Positions 25,268 through 32,157 of a DNA stretch of 41,479 nucleotides are shown here, piece after piece. This stretch comes from Ruminococcus flavefaciens. GTDB lineage: Bacteria; Bacillota; Clostridia; Oscillospirales; Ruminococcaceae. Position 1 is the first letter of the stretch; every line of letters starts with the position of its first letter. Under the pieces are notes generated by a model. The model ran no database searches, was not told where the DNA came from, and saw nothing but the letters and a program-made list of their open reading frames with translations. The position numbers and the translations under genes were made by a program. The DNA lies in contig CACWPR010000012.1 in assembly GCA_902762855.1 (NCBI GenBank), positions 1-41,479 of the forward strand. Reading direction: 5' to 3'.

Positions 25268-26527
25268 ATGCAGAAACTGATGATACAGGGCGGAAAACGG
25301 CTGCGTGGGGAGATAGCTCTCCAGGGCTGCAAAAACAGCGCCCTGCCGATAATCGCAGCGACATTGCTCTGCGGAGAGGACTGTACGCTGCTCAACTGCC
25401 CGAAACTTACCGATGTGTATTCGGCGGCAAGGATACTCAATTGTCTCGGCTGCCGGTGCAGTACGTCGGGAAATACGGTCTGGGTGGACTCGTCAGAGGT
25501 CACAGAGGACCGGATACCGGAAGAACTTATGAGGGAAATGAGGTCCTCTATCATTTTCATGGGAGCCATGGTTGGACGTCTGGGACAGTGTACTGTCAGC
25601 GTCCCCGGAGGATGCGAGCTTGGGCCGAGGCCTATAGATATGCACCTGGCGGCTCTGCGGAAAATGGGAGTGGACATCCGTGAGGGAGGCGGAAAGATAG
25701 TCTGCCGGACCTCCGGAGAAAGAGCAAAGGGAGCTAAGATATCCCTTTCCTTCCCATCAGTTGGAGCTACTGAGAACATCATTCTCTGCGCTGTCACTGC
25801 CGAGGGTGAAACAGTCATAAACAATGCTGCCCGTGAGCCTGAGATATGCGACCTCTGCGGATTCCTGAGAGCCTGCGGAGCAAGTATTTCCGGAGACGGC
25901 GAGAGCAGGATAGTCATAAACGGCCGGAGGGACCTCCACGGCTGCTGCTACAGGATAATGCCGGACCGTATTGCCGGTGCGACATACCTTGCAATGACTG
26001 CTGCCACACGGGGAGAGATAATACTTACCGATGCCTGTGTCCCGGAAATGGAGCCGTTCCTGACGGTACTGGAACAGACCGGATGCAGCATATACACAAG
26101 AGAGAACAGGATATATCTCCGGAGCGGCTCCCGGCTGAGAGCGGTACCGGACAGGATAAGGACCATGCCTCATCCCGGCTTCCCAACTGATGCACAGGCT
26201 GTCCTCATGGCAGCTCTTGCAGGAGCGGAGGGTACGAGTATTTTCGAGGAGAACATCTTCGACTGCCGTTACCGCCATGCCGAGGCTCTCCGTAAAATGG
26301 GCGCCGACATACAGGTGCTGGGAAAAGTGGCTATAGTCAGAGGAGTACCGCAGCTCACGGGAGCCTCCGCAGAAGCTACAGACCTCCGTGGAGGAGCGGC
26401 GATGGCTGCTGCTGCACTGGCGGCAGAGGGAAAGTCTGAGATAACAAGGATATCCCACATCGACAGGGGATATGAAAGATTTGAAGAAACAGTAAGAGCC
26501 CTGGGAGGAGACATCCGCAGGGAGTGA
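25268..26527 (+). CDS. murA: UDP-GlcNAc 1-carboxyvinyltransferase MurA
   Basis: The 419-residue enolpyruvyl transferase makes the first committed peptidoglycan precursor from UDP-GlcNAc and phosphoenolpyruvate. It shows KNSALPIIAA with the substrate-binding Lys-Asn, the flexible loop PGGCELGPRPIDMHL with the catalytic Cys116, PDRIAGATYL, HPGFPTDAQA and HIDRGYERFEE. The catalytic cysteine is the site of fosfomycin modification, so the enzyme is expected to be of the sensitive type. Placement of murA between murG and ftsQ is seen in several Firmicutes. GAGG eight bases upstream favours ATG 25268 over the GTG at 25259. The stop overlaps the possible upstream GTG of the next frame. Confidence 0.94.
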   Translation: MQKLMIQGGKRLRGEIALQGCKNSALPIIAATLLCGEDCTLLNCPKLTDVYSAARILNCLGCRCSTSGNTVWVDSSEVTEDRIPEELMREMRSSIIFMGAMVGRLGQCTVSVPGGCELGPRPIDMHLAALRKMGVDIREGGGKIVCRTSGERAKGAKISLSFPSVGATENIILCAVTAEGETVINNAAREPEICDLCGFLRACGASISGDGESRIVINGRRDLHGCCYRIMPDRIAGATYLAMTAATRGEIILTDACVPEMEPFLTVLEQTGCSIYTRENRIYLRSGSRLRAVPDRIRTMPHPGFPTDAQAVLMAALAGAEGTSIFEENIFDCRYRHAEALRKMGADIQVLGKVAIVRGVPQLTGASAEATDLRGGAAMAAAALAAEGKSEITRISHIDRGYERFEETVRALGGDIRRE

Positions 26528-26538
26528 ACGGAGTAAAT

Positions 26539-27666
26539 ATGAAAGATGTTGAAAAAACTACGGTCCAGCGGCAGAACAGCCGCAAGCGTATCCGGCGCCG
26601 CAGACGCTGGAACAATATCTATGTGCTTGCAGTGGTTCTGCTGGTAGTGACCGCAGGTATAACCATATGTCACACCTTCCTTTTTAATCTGAAACAGATA
26701 AGAGTCACCGGCGAGTCGGATATGTACTCGGCAGAGGAGATAGTGGCAGCGTCAGGCATACGTGAAGGGGACAACCTTATGCGTCTTGACACAGGCAAAA
26801 GTGAACAGGCAATACTGGACGAGCTCCTGTATGTTGAGACCGCCAGCATTAAGAAGAAGTACCCTTCATCAGTAGAGATAACAGTGACGAAGTGCATCCC
26901 GGCCTTCAATGTGGTATATGACGGAGGTACGCTCCTTGTCAGCAAAAAGGGAAAGATACTTGCGGATAACGGCAGCAGTACCGGATATATGACAAATGGA
27001 CTGCCTATCATATATGGATATGAGCCCTCGGAGCTTACGGCAGGAAAGGCTATAGCGACCGAAAATGAACACAAGGACGAGGCTTTCCGTGAACTCATAT
27101 CCAGCATCAGTGAAAAGACTGACAGCGGCATCGCAACACTGGATATGTCCGATGAATTCGGCATAATCGTCAATTACAAGAACGGTATGGTGTTCAAAAT
27201 GGGCGGCTGGAACGATGTGGAGTATAAGCTGGACCTTGCAGAGACCGTCATGAACGACGAGTCAGTAAAGGGCAAAAAAGGCTATCTTACAATGATAGGG
27301 ACCAATCAGTGCAGCTTCAGGACCACCGACGAGCCGATAGACTCTCCGTCAGTGGCAGAGCCTACAAAGCCGAATACAACTGATGCCAACGGAAATTCCT
27401 CCGGTGACCCTGCGGAAGAGTATGACCCGGACCAGGCAGCTCTGTTTGACGAGTCCAACAATCCCACAGAGCCAACTACTGAGGCTCCGGAAAATGACTG
27501 GGATAACAGTTGGGACGGCGGTCAGGACTACAATAACTGGGATGACGGCTCCGCAAATAATGACTGGAACGCCGGATATGACAGCAATAATTGGGATGAA
27601 GGCGGCAACTGGAGCGGAGATTACGGTCAGGCCGACTACGGCGGATATGATTACGGGCAGTATTGA
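26539..27666 (+). CDS. ftsQ: FtsQ/DivIB-type division protein with tryptophan-repeat tail
   Basis: The 375-residue bitopic protein has a very basic cytoplasmic N-terminus (15-24), a membrane helix (about 26-45) and an extracellular POTRA domain starting FNLKQIRVTGESDMYSAEEI. A beta domain follows to about residue 260. FtsQ/DivIB joins FtsL and FtsB/DivIC in regulating the septal synthase. From about residue 265 the protein becomes a Pro/Thr/Asp/Asn-rich tail. At 325-360 it contains four nine-residue units each beginning with Trp (W325, W334, W343, W352), then a Gly/Tyr-rich end. Such a tail is not typical of FtsQ. GGAG five bases upstream fixes ATG 26539; a GTG at 26524 overlaps the murA stop. 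This is the last gene before the ftsZ promoter. Confidence 0.88.
   Translation: MKDVEKTTVQRQNSRKRIRRRRRWNNIYVLAVVLLVVTAGITICHTFLFNLKQIRVTGESDMYSAEEIVAASGIREGDNLMRLDTGKSEQAILDELLYVETASIKKKYPSSVEITVTKCIPAFNVVYDGGTLLVSKKGKILADNGSSTGYMTNGLPIIYGYEPSELTAGKAIATENEHKDEAFRELISSISEKTDSGIATLDMSDEFGIIVNYKNGMVFKMGGWNDVEYKLDLAETVMNDESVKGKKGYLTMIGTNQCSFRTTDEPIDSPSVAEPTKPNTTDANGNSSGDPAEEYDPDQAALFDESNNPTEPTTEAPENDWDNSWDGGQDYNNWDDGSANNDWNAGYDSNNWDEGGNWSGDYGQADYGGYDYGQY
27511..27618 (+). repeat. Four 27-bp tandem repeats in ftsQ tail
   Basis: Units start at 27511, 27538, 27565 and 27592. Each encodes W-[DN]-x-G followed by five polar residues that are mostly Asn or Asp in units 1-3, while the fourth unit is more degenerate. 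Repeat-number variation between strains would be expected. Confidence 0.75.
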
Positions 27667-27740
27667 TTTGTGCAAAATCAACTAAATTTTAAGTCTGTAA
27701 TAGTCATATGTGCTGAAAATTGAAATTTTGAAATAATGTC

Positions 27741-27769
27741 TTGAAAAACAACTTGGATTATGATAAAAT
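27741..27769 (+). promoter_or_regulatory. Sigma-A promoter of ftsZ
   Basis: TTGAAA at 27741-27746, a 17-bp spacer and TAAAAT at 27764-27769, inside an AT-rich 174-nt gap. It allows ftsZ expression apart from the mraZ transcript. Confidence 0.7.
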
Positions 27770-27840
27770 AGTAAGTGTATTTATGAAAGATATCAAAATT
27801 TTGTTGTAATACAGGAGAATATCAATAGGAGGAGTTTATA

Positions 27841-28962
27841 ATGTCAGATTTCAATTACGAGGAAACTCTTGAACCCGATGTAAATATTAAGGTCATCGGC
27901 GTTGGAGGCGGCGGCGGAAATGCCGTTAACTGCATGGTGGATTCCGGTGTAAACAATATCGAATATATTGCGATCAATACAGATGCAAAGGCTCTCAATA
28001 AGTCAAGAGCTACAACAAGGATCCCGATCGGCGCTAAGCTCACTAAGGGCAGAGGTGCAGGCAATAAGCCTGAGATCGGTCAGCGCAGTGCTGAGGAGAA
28101 CCGTGATGAGATCGAGACACACCTCAAGGGCGCTGATATGATCTTCATCACCGCTGGTATGGGCGGCGGTACCGGAACAGGTGCAGCTCCTGTTGTTGCT
28201 AAGATCGCTAAGGAAATGGATATACTTACAGTCGCTGTTGTAACTAAGCCCTTCCTCTTTGAGAGAGAGCAGAAAATGGCTCAGGCTGAAAAAGGTATCG
28301 CAGAGCTGAGAAAGTACGTTGATTCACTCATCGTTATCCCTAACGAGAGACTTCTCGTAGGCCAGGACAAGCCCCTTACAATGATGCAGTCCTTCGCACT
28401 TTCAGACGAGGTCCTCAAGACCGGTGTCAAGAGTATTTCCGACCTCATTGTTGAGGAAGGCTACATAAATCTGGACTTTGCAGACGTTTCCACTATCATG
28501 AAGGGCGCAGGTTACGCTCACATGGCTATCGGTCACGGTTCCGGCAAGGACAAGGCAAGAGATGCTGCTCAGGCTGTTATCTCCAGCCCGCTGCTTGAAA
28601 CTTCTATCTCCGGAGCTAAGCGACTCCTCATCAACATTGCAATGTCTGAGGATATACTTTCTTCCGATGTGGATGCAGCTACAAAGATGATCACAGACAC
28701 AGCCGCAGATGATGTAGAGTTCATCTTCGGTACAGCCTTCAAGGAGGATATGTCCGACGAGATGACAATTACAGTTATAGCTGCTGGATTTGATGAAGAG
28801 CTTGATCCTGACGCTATCCCTGCTGAGACAAGCGAGGAGGACGTTATCCAGATCGAGAATCCTCTTATCGACGACCTTGGCTTCGGCAGCAATGCTCCCA
28901 AGGCACAGTCATCCAGCCAGGATTATGACCTCGATGACATCTTTAAGATGCTCGGAAACTGA
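27841..28962 (+). CDS. ftsZ: Cell division GTPase FtsZ
   Basis: The 373-residue tubulin homologue forms the Z-ring. It shows the nucleotide-binding [11 protein letters not shown] (20-30), NTDAKAL, the signature [15 protein letters not shown] and the T7-loop region NLDFADV. The globular core ends near residue 315, followed by a 45-residue acidic linker. The C-terminal peptide reads [11 protein letters not shown] rather than the common D-[IL]-P-x-F-[LI]-[RK] form. TAGGAGGAG gives a strong ribosome site 7 nt before ATG 27841. Codon choice (GCT, GTT, ATC, CTC, AAG) suggests high expression. No ftsA gene precedes it. A strong terminator follows. Confidence 0.97.
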   Translation: MSDFNYEETLEPDVNIKVIGVGGGGGNAVNCMVDSGVNNIEYIAINTDAKALNKSRATTRIPIGAKLTKGRGAGNKPEIGQRSAEENRDEIETHLKGADMIFITAGMGGGTGTGAAPVVAKIAKEMDILTVAVVTKPFLFEREQKMAQAEKGIAELRKYVDSLIVIPNERLLVGQDKPLTMMQSFALSDEVLKTGVKSISDLIVEEGYINLDFADVSTIMKGAGYAHMAIGHGSGKDKARDAAQAVISSPLLETSISGAKRLLINIAMSEDILSSDVDAATKMITDTAADDVEFIFGTAFKEDMSDEMTITVIAAGFDEELDPDAIPAETSEEDVIQIENPLIDDLGFGSNAPKAQSSSQDYDLDDIFKMLGN

Positions 28963-28981
28963 GATAATTGATTAAAAAAGT

Positions 28982-29013
28982 AAGCAGTCTCTCTGATGAG
29001 AGACTGCTTTTTA
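28982..29013 (+). terminator. Rho-independent terminator after ftsZ
   Basis: AAGCAGTCTCTC and GAGAGACTGCTT form a perfect 12-bp stem with a TGAT loop and a T5 tail. Confidence 0.95.
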
Positions 29014-29090
29014 TTTACCCGCTGTATAATATGACTTTTTTATATAGTAAAATGCACTAAAATCAACGAAAAAATTCTACATATTAATAG

Positions 29091-29119
29091 TTGAAATAAT
29101 ATATAAAATCTGTTATAAT
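29091..29119 (+). promoter_or_regulatory. Sigma-A promoter of the DivIVA-like gene
   Basis: TTGAAA at 29091-29096, a 17-bp spacer and TATAAT at 29114-29119, preceded by TGT so that it is also an extended -10. Confidence 0.75.
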
Positions 29120-29187
29120 ATATTAAAGGCATTTTTATTCCTTGTATTATTTTACCTCGGCTTGTCCGGGGGGAAATGGAGTATATC

Positions 29188-30762
29188 ATGGACGAACCAA
29201 CAGTATTAAGAGAAACCAAGATCGGTCAAAAGGGATTTATGAAAGAGGATGTTATGGCATACCTCGACGAGCTGAATTCCAAGATCGTTTCCCTCGAGGA
29301 CGAACTGAAAAAAGCTAAGGAAACAGGTCCCGCTACTGACCCTCAGGAGCTTATAAAGACTCGCAATCATATGGAGAACCTCCAGGAAAAGCTCAACAAC
29401 TCCAATAACGCTCTCAGAGCTGCTAAGAAGGAGAATGAGGAGCTCAAGAAGAGGATCGAGGATGACCAGAAGCTGATAAATCAGCTCAAGGCTGGCGGCC
29501 CTGGCGCTTCTGCTGCTGCAGCTCAGGCTAATGCTCAAACTGCTGCTGCTCTCGAAGCCGCTAAGAAGGAAATAGATAGCCTCCGCAACCAGCTCAAGGC
29601 TGCTGAGACTAAGGCTGCTGCCGGCGGCGGAAATGCAGCTCAGGCTAATGCTCAGTCCGCTGCTGCTCTTGAGGCTGCTAAGAAGGAAATAGATAACCTC
29701 CGCAGTCAGCTCAAAGCTGCTGAGGCTAACGCTGCAAAGGGCGGAGCTCCTGCTGTTAATCCTAATGACAGTGCAGATGTTGCTAAGATCAAGCAGGATC
29801 TGGCTAAGCTCAACGCTGACCTTGCTGCTAAGACCAAGGAACTCGCAGAGAAGTCTGCTGCTCTTGATGCTAAGACCCGTGAGTCTGCCGAGAAGGACAA
29901 CAAGATCAACCAGGTAGATGCCCTCATCGCTAAGAAGGACGCTGAGATCGAAAAGCTCAACGATGAGATCAATGACCTCAAGGAGAACGGCGGCGGAATG
30001 ATCCCGTCATCCTTCGATATGGGCGCACTCTTCACAGAGGCTCAGAAGACTGCCGGAAAGATCACTATAGAAGCTCAGAAGAACGCTGATAAGGTCACAA
30101 GAGAGGCCAATGCTAAGGCTGAGCAGATACTTAAAGAAGCTAACACAGAGGCAGAGAAAACTATCGCTAACGCTAATACTACTGCCGAGGCCTGCATCAA
30201 GGAGGCCAATGATCAGGCTAAGCTCACTGTTGATGATGCAAATGCTCATGCAGACAAGGTAAACGCTATGTCCCTGACTGTTCGCAATATGCTCCTCAAC
30301 GAGATCGAGAGCGTAAATACAAAGTTCGGTGACATCACATCCGTTCTCAACCGCCTTACCAGCCAGGCTACAGACCGCATGAGCGAGGCTCAGCTCATTA
30401 TTGGCGAGGCTAAGAAGTCCGTAGACAGCGCAGAGGCTGGTACAGTAAAGAAGGCTGAGGCTCCTAAGGCTGACTTTAAGCCCACTGATGCTCCCAAGGC
30501 TGCTCTGTCCGACCTGGATGGTGCTGCTCCTTCTGGTGCAGCTAAGGCTGATCCCTTTGCTTCAATAGGCGGAAATTCCTATTCACAGGGAAATAACGGC
30601 TACAATGCAAATAATAGCAGCAATAATAAGCCTGCTCAGACTGCTCCTGTACAGGAACAGCCCAAGAAACCCCAGACCCCTAAGAAGAACAACTTCAGCT
30701 TCGACATGGAAGAACTCCTGAAGGCTGCTGAAGAAGAGGCAGCAAAGGGTTCTGATTCATAA
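29188..30762 (+). CDS. DivIVA-like coiled-coil protein
   Basis: The 524-residue protein begins with a DivIVA-type N-terminus: ETKIGQKGFMKEDVMAYLDELNSKI resembles the membrane-binding and first coiled-coil segment of DivIVA/GpsB. A long Ala/Lys/Glu-rich coiled coil follows and includes two tandem 39-residue repeats (about 112-189). A second helical region has repeated EAxxxAxxI heptads (about 290-400), as in DivIVA C-terminal parts, then a Ser/Asn/Pro-rich tail. DivIVA proteins mark negatively curved membrane at septa and poles, which agrees with its place after ftsZ. GGAG six bases upstream favours ATG 29188 over ATG 29176. Codon use is GCT-rich, suggesting abundant product. Most DivIVA proteins are 160-300 residues, so this one is long. 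Confidence 0.8.
   Translation: MDEPTVLRETKIGQKGFMKEDVMAYLDELNSKIVSLEDELKKAKETGPATDPQELIKTRNHMENLQEKLNNSNNALRAAKKENEELKKRIEDDQKLINQLKAGGPGASAAAAQANAQTAAALEAAKKEIDSLRNQLKAAETKAAAGGGNAAQANAQSAAALEAAKKEIDNLRSQLKAAEANAAKGGAPAVNPNDSADVAKIKQDLAKLNADLAAKTKELAEKSAALDAKTRESAEKDNKINQVDALIAKKDAEIEKLNDEINDLKENGGGMIPSSFDMGALFTEAQKTAGKITIEAQKNADKVTREANAKAEQILKEANTEAEKTIANANTTAEACIKEANDQAKLTVDDANAHADKVNAMSLTVRNMLLNEIESVNTKFGDITSVLNRLTSQATDRMSEAQLIIGEAKKSVDSAEAGTVKKAEAPKADFKPTDAPKAALSDLDGAAPSGAAKADPFASIGGNSYSQGNNGYNANNSSNNKPAQTAPVQEQPKKPQTPKKNNFSFDMEELLKAAEEEAAKGSDS
29521..29754 (+). repeat. Two tandem 117-bp repeats in the DivIVA-like gene
   Basis: Copies run from 29521 and 29638, each encoding AQANAQ followed by an Ala/Glu/Lys heptad stretch (ALEAAKKEID) and a Gly-rich joint. 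The high similarity indicates a recent internal duplication in frame (39 codons). Confidence 0.8.
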
Positions 30763-30769
30763 ATATTTC

Positions 30770-30820
30770 GGCACGAACTCCGTCCGGAATACTCCGGACG
30801 GGGCGGTGCCTTATACTCTT
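30770..30820 (+). terminator. Strong hairpin terminator after the DivIVA-like gene
   Basis: CCGTCCGG and CCGGACGG pair around a short loop, with outer GGCAC/GGTGCC pairing (30770-30810). The following T/A-rich tail is imperfect. Confidence 0.7.
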
Positions 30821-30835
30821 TAGATACTGATCATG

Positions 30836-30865
30836 TTGACAAAATACCGTTTTTGCAGCAATATT
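30836..30865 (+). promoter_or_regulatory. Candidate promoter of the sigma-factor gene
   Basis: TTGACA at 30836-30841 is a perfect -35. An AATATT or CAATAT at 18 or 17 bp is a poor -10. The start of transcription would fall at about 30872, almost on the first ATG. Confidence 0.45.
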
Positions 30866-30869
30866 CGGA

Positions 30870-31484
30870 ATGTTGGTGGATATCTTGCTTGATTTGGATT
30901 TCAATTTGAATGTATCCTGCGGAAAAACGGACGAGGAACTTGCAGCTCTGGCAAAGACTGACAGGGATGCTGCGGCAGTTCTTATGTCCCGCTACGCAAG
31001 GCTGATTTCTATTAAATCGGAAATTTTTGCAACCCCTGAAACCGGCAGCGACGATCTGCGGCAGGAGGGTCTCCTCACTCTGCTGAAGGCTATTAATACC
31101 TATGACAGCACAAAGGGAGCCAGATTCTGTACCTATGCGGAGGTCTGCATCGTCAACCGTATGCGGAGCCTTGCGGCAAGGGCAAAAAAACAGCCTGTGA
31201 GATCGGACGATCTTGACGACGTCATCGGCGCTAAGGAAATGTCGGTGGAAGAAACTCCAGAAAGCATTTACCTTTATAAAGAGTTTATTTCTGAGCTTTG
31301 GAGCGGCATAGACTCCATGTTGTCCCCTGTTGAACGCAAGTCCCTGAATCATGTCATGAATGGTCTCAGCTACCGTCAGGCTGCTGAAAAAATGGGAGTC
31401 AGCGAAAAGTCAGTGGATAACGCCGTTCAGCGTGCCCGCAGGAAACTGCGTGCCCTGATGATCAAATTGAACATGACCGTGTAG
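30870..31484 (+). CDS. Sigma-70 family factor, SigH-like
   Basis: The protein of up to 204 residues contains a sigma region 2 (RYARLISIKSEIF ... DDLRQEGLLTLLKAINTYD, then GARFCTYAEVCIVNRMRS) and a region 4 helix-turn-helix at the C-terminus (LSYRQAAEKMGVSEKSVDNAVQRARRKLR). Size and the two-domain form without region 3 resemble SigH/Spo0H-type factors of Clostridia, which govern entry to sporulation or competence. The start is uncertain. ATG 30870 has no ribosome site and lies at the predicted transcription start; TTG 30873, GTG 30876 and TTG 30885 (behind GGTGG) are alternatives. The conserved part begins only at TDEELAALAK, so function is unaffected. Confidence 0.8.
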   Translation: MLVDILLDLDFNLNVSCGKTDEELAALAKTDRDAAAVLMSRYARLISIKSEIFATPETGSDDLRQEGLLTLLKAINTYDSTKGARFCTYAEVCIVNRMRSLAARAKKQPVRSDDLDDVIGAKEMSVEETPESIYLYKEFISELWSGIDSMLSPVERKSLNHVMNGLSYRQAAEKMGVSEKSVDNAVQRARRKLRALMIKLNMTV

Positions 31485-31551
31485 CTTAAAACAGAGCGTT
31501 GTTATGCAAAGATGCAGGTGAGAGTCCTGCCGGGGTCCAAATATTTTAAGC
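31484..31551 (+). promoter_or_regulatory. Riboswitch-like leader of the zinc-ribbon gene
   Basis: GCTTAAAA (31484-31491) and TTTTAAGC (31544-31551) form a perfect 8-bp closing helix. Inside, GCAGG (31514-31518) and CCTGC (31526-31530) close a TGAGAGT loop. The 3' arm ends in the ribosome site GCGAGG of the next gene, so folding could limit translation. It starts within the sigma-factor stop codon. It does not fit any riboswitch class known to me. Confidence 0.4.
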
Positions 31552-31563
31552 GAGGTATTAGAA

Positions 31564-31839
31564 ATGTACGAAGACAAGACATTAGTCTGCAAGGAGTGCG
31601 GTAACGAGTTCATCTTCTCCGCAGGCGAACAGGAATTTTACGCTGAAAAAGGCTTTGTGAACGAGCCCCAGAGATGTAAGGCTTGCCGTGACGCAAGAAA
31701 GAATGCTGGCAAGGCTGAAAGGGTTATGTACACAGCAGTCTGCGCTTCATGCGGCGGTGAGGCTAAGGTTCCTTTTGAGCCTAAGGAAGGCAGAGCAGTT
31801 TACTGCAGCGAATGTTTCGCAAAAATGAACGAGGCTTGA
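31564..31839 (+). CDS. Small zinc-ribbon protein (zf-trcl type)
   Basis: The 91-residue protein has two CxxC pairs in the N-terminal half (CKECGNEF at 10-17 and CKACRDAR at about 38-45) with the FxxGEQEFYxEKGFxNEPxRC pattern of the probable zinc-ribbon zf-trcl domain. A second pair of CxxC motifs lies in the C-terminal half (CASCGGEAKVPF and CSECF). Zinc binding is inferred; function is unknown, with nucleic-acid or protein binding possible. GCGAGG nine bases before ATG 31564 is the ribosome site and is part of a foldable leader. Confidence 0.85.
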   Translation: MYEDKTLVCKECGNEFIFSAGEQEFYAEKGFVNEPQRCKACRDARKNAGKAERVMYTAVCASCGGEAKVPFEPKEGRAVYCSECFAKMNEA

Positions 31840-31858
31840 TCGGTTTTTGAACTTCCGG

Positions 31859-31872
31859 CCGGCGACCCGGCT
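31859..31872 (+). other. Short GC-rich hairpin before the DUF1858 gene
   Basis: GCCGG and CCGGC flank CGAC in the 55-nt gap. No T-run; role unknown. Confidence 0.3.
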
Positions 31873-31894
31873 GTCATAGATTAAGGGTGGGAAA

Positions 31895-32095
31895 ATGAAA
31901 GTAACAAAGGATGATATCATTGGCGATGTACTTGATGCTGACAGCAATACAGCTTCCTTCTTTGTTGAGATAGGTATGCATTGTCTTGGCTGTCCCGCTT
32001 CGAGAGGCGAAACCATCGAGGAGGCCTGCAACGTTCACGGAACCGACCCGGATCTGCTTGTTGAACAGCTTAACGCATATTTTGCGTCAAAGTAA
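31895..32095 (+). CDS. DUF1858-domain small protein
   Basis: The 66-residue protein matches the DUF1858 / hybrid-cluster-protein-associated redox disulfide family. KVTKDDIIGDVLDAD and FVEIGMHCLGCPASRGETIEEACNVHG include the conserved CxxC (Cys29 and Cys32 in CLGC). These proteins are thought to have a redox-active disulfide or bind a cluster, often near nitric-oxide or hydroxylamine stress genes; no such genes lie here. GGGTGGG precedes ATG 31895. Function is otherwise unknown. Confidence 0.85.
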   Translation: MKVTKDDIIGDVLDADSNTASFFVEIGMHCLGCPASRGETIEEACNVHGTDPDLLVEQLNAYFASK

Positions 32096-32106
32096 TCGTA
32101 ACATTG

Positions 32107-32129
32107 GGCGTGTCGGTTCCCGGCACGCC
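32107..32129 (+). terminator. Stable hairpin between DUF1858 gene and trmK-nif3
   Basis: GGCGTGTCGG and CCGGCACGCC (one G-U pair) close a TTC loop. Only AAATTTTA follows, so it would be a partial terminator or attenuator. Confidence 0.4.
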
Positions 32130-32157
32130 TGAAATTTTATGTCTACAGGAGAAAACT

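Noticed and set aside
24496..25917. 473-codon minus-strand ORF across murG and murA
   Set aside because: It is antisense to two clear essential genes, with Cys/His/Ser-rich composition typical of a shadow frame.
29521..29754. Tandem repeat as a possible CRISPR array
   Set aside because: Two coding 117-bp units in frame within a coiled coil, without spacers; it is a protein repeat.
31511..31539. tRNA-like T-arm (GCAGG-TGAGAGT-CCTGC)
   Set aside because: The loop does not fit TTCRANN, and no acceptor or anticodon arms can be formed around it; better explained as part of a leader hairpin.
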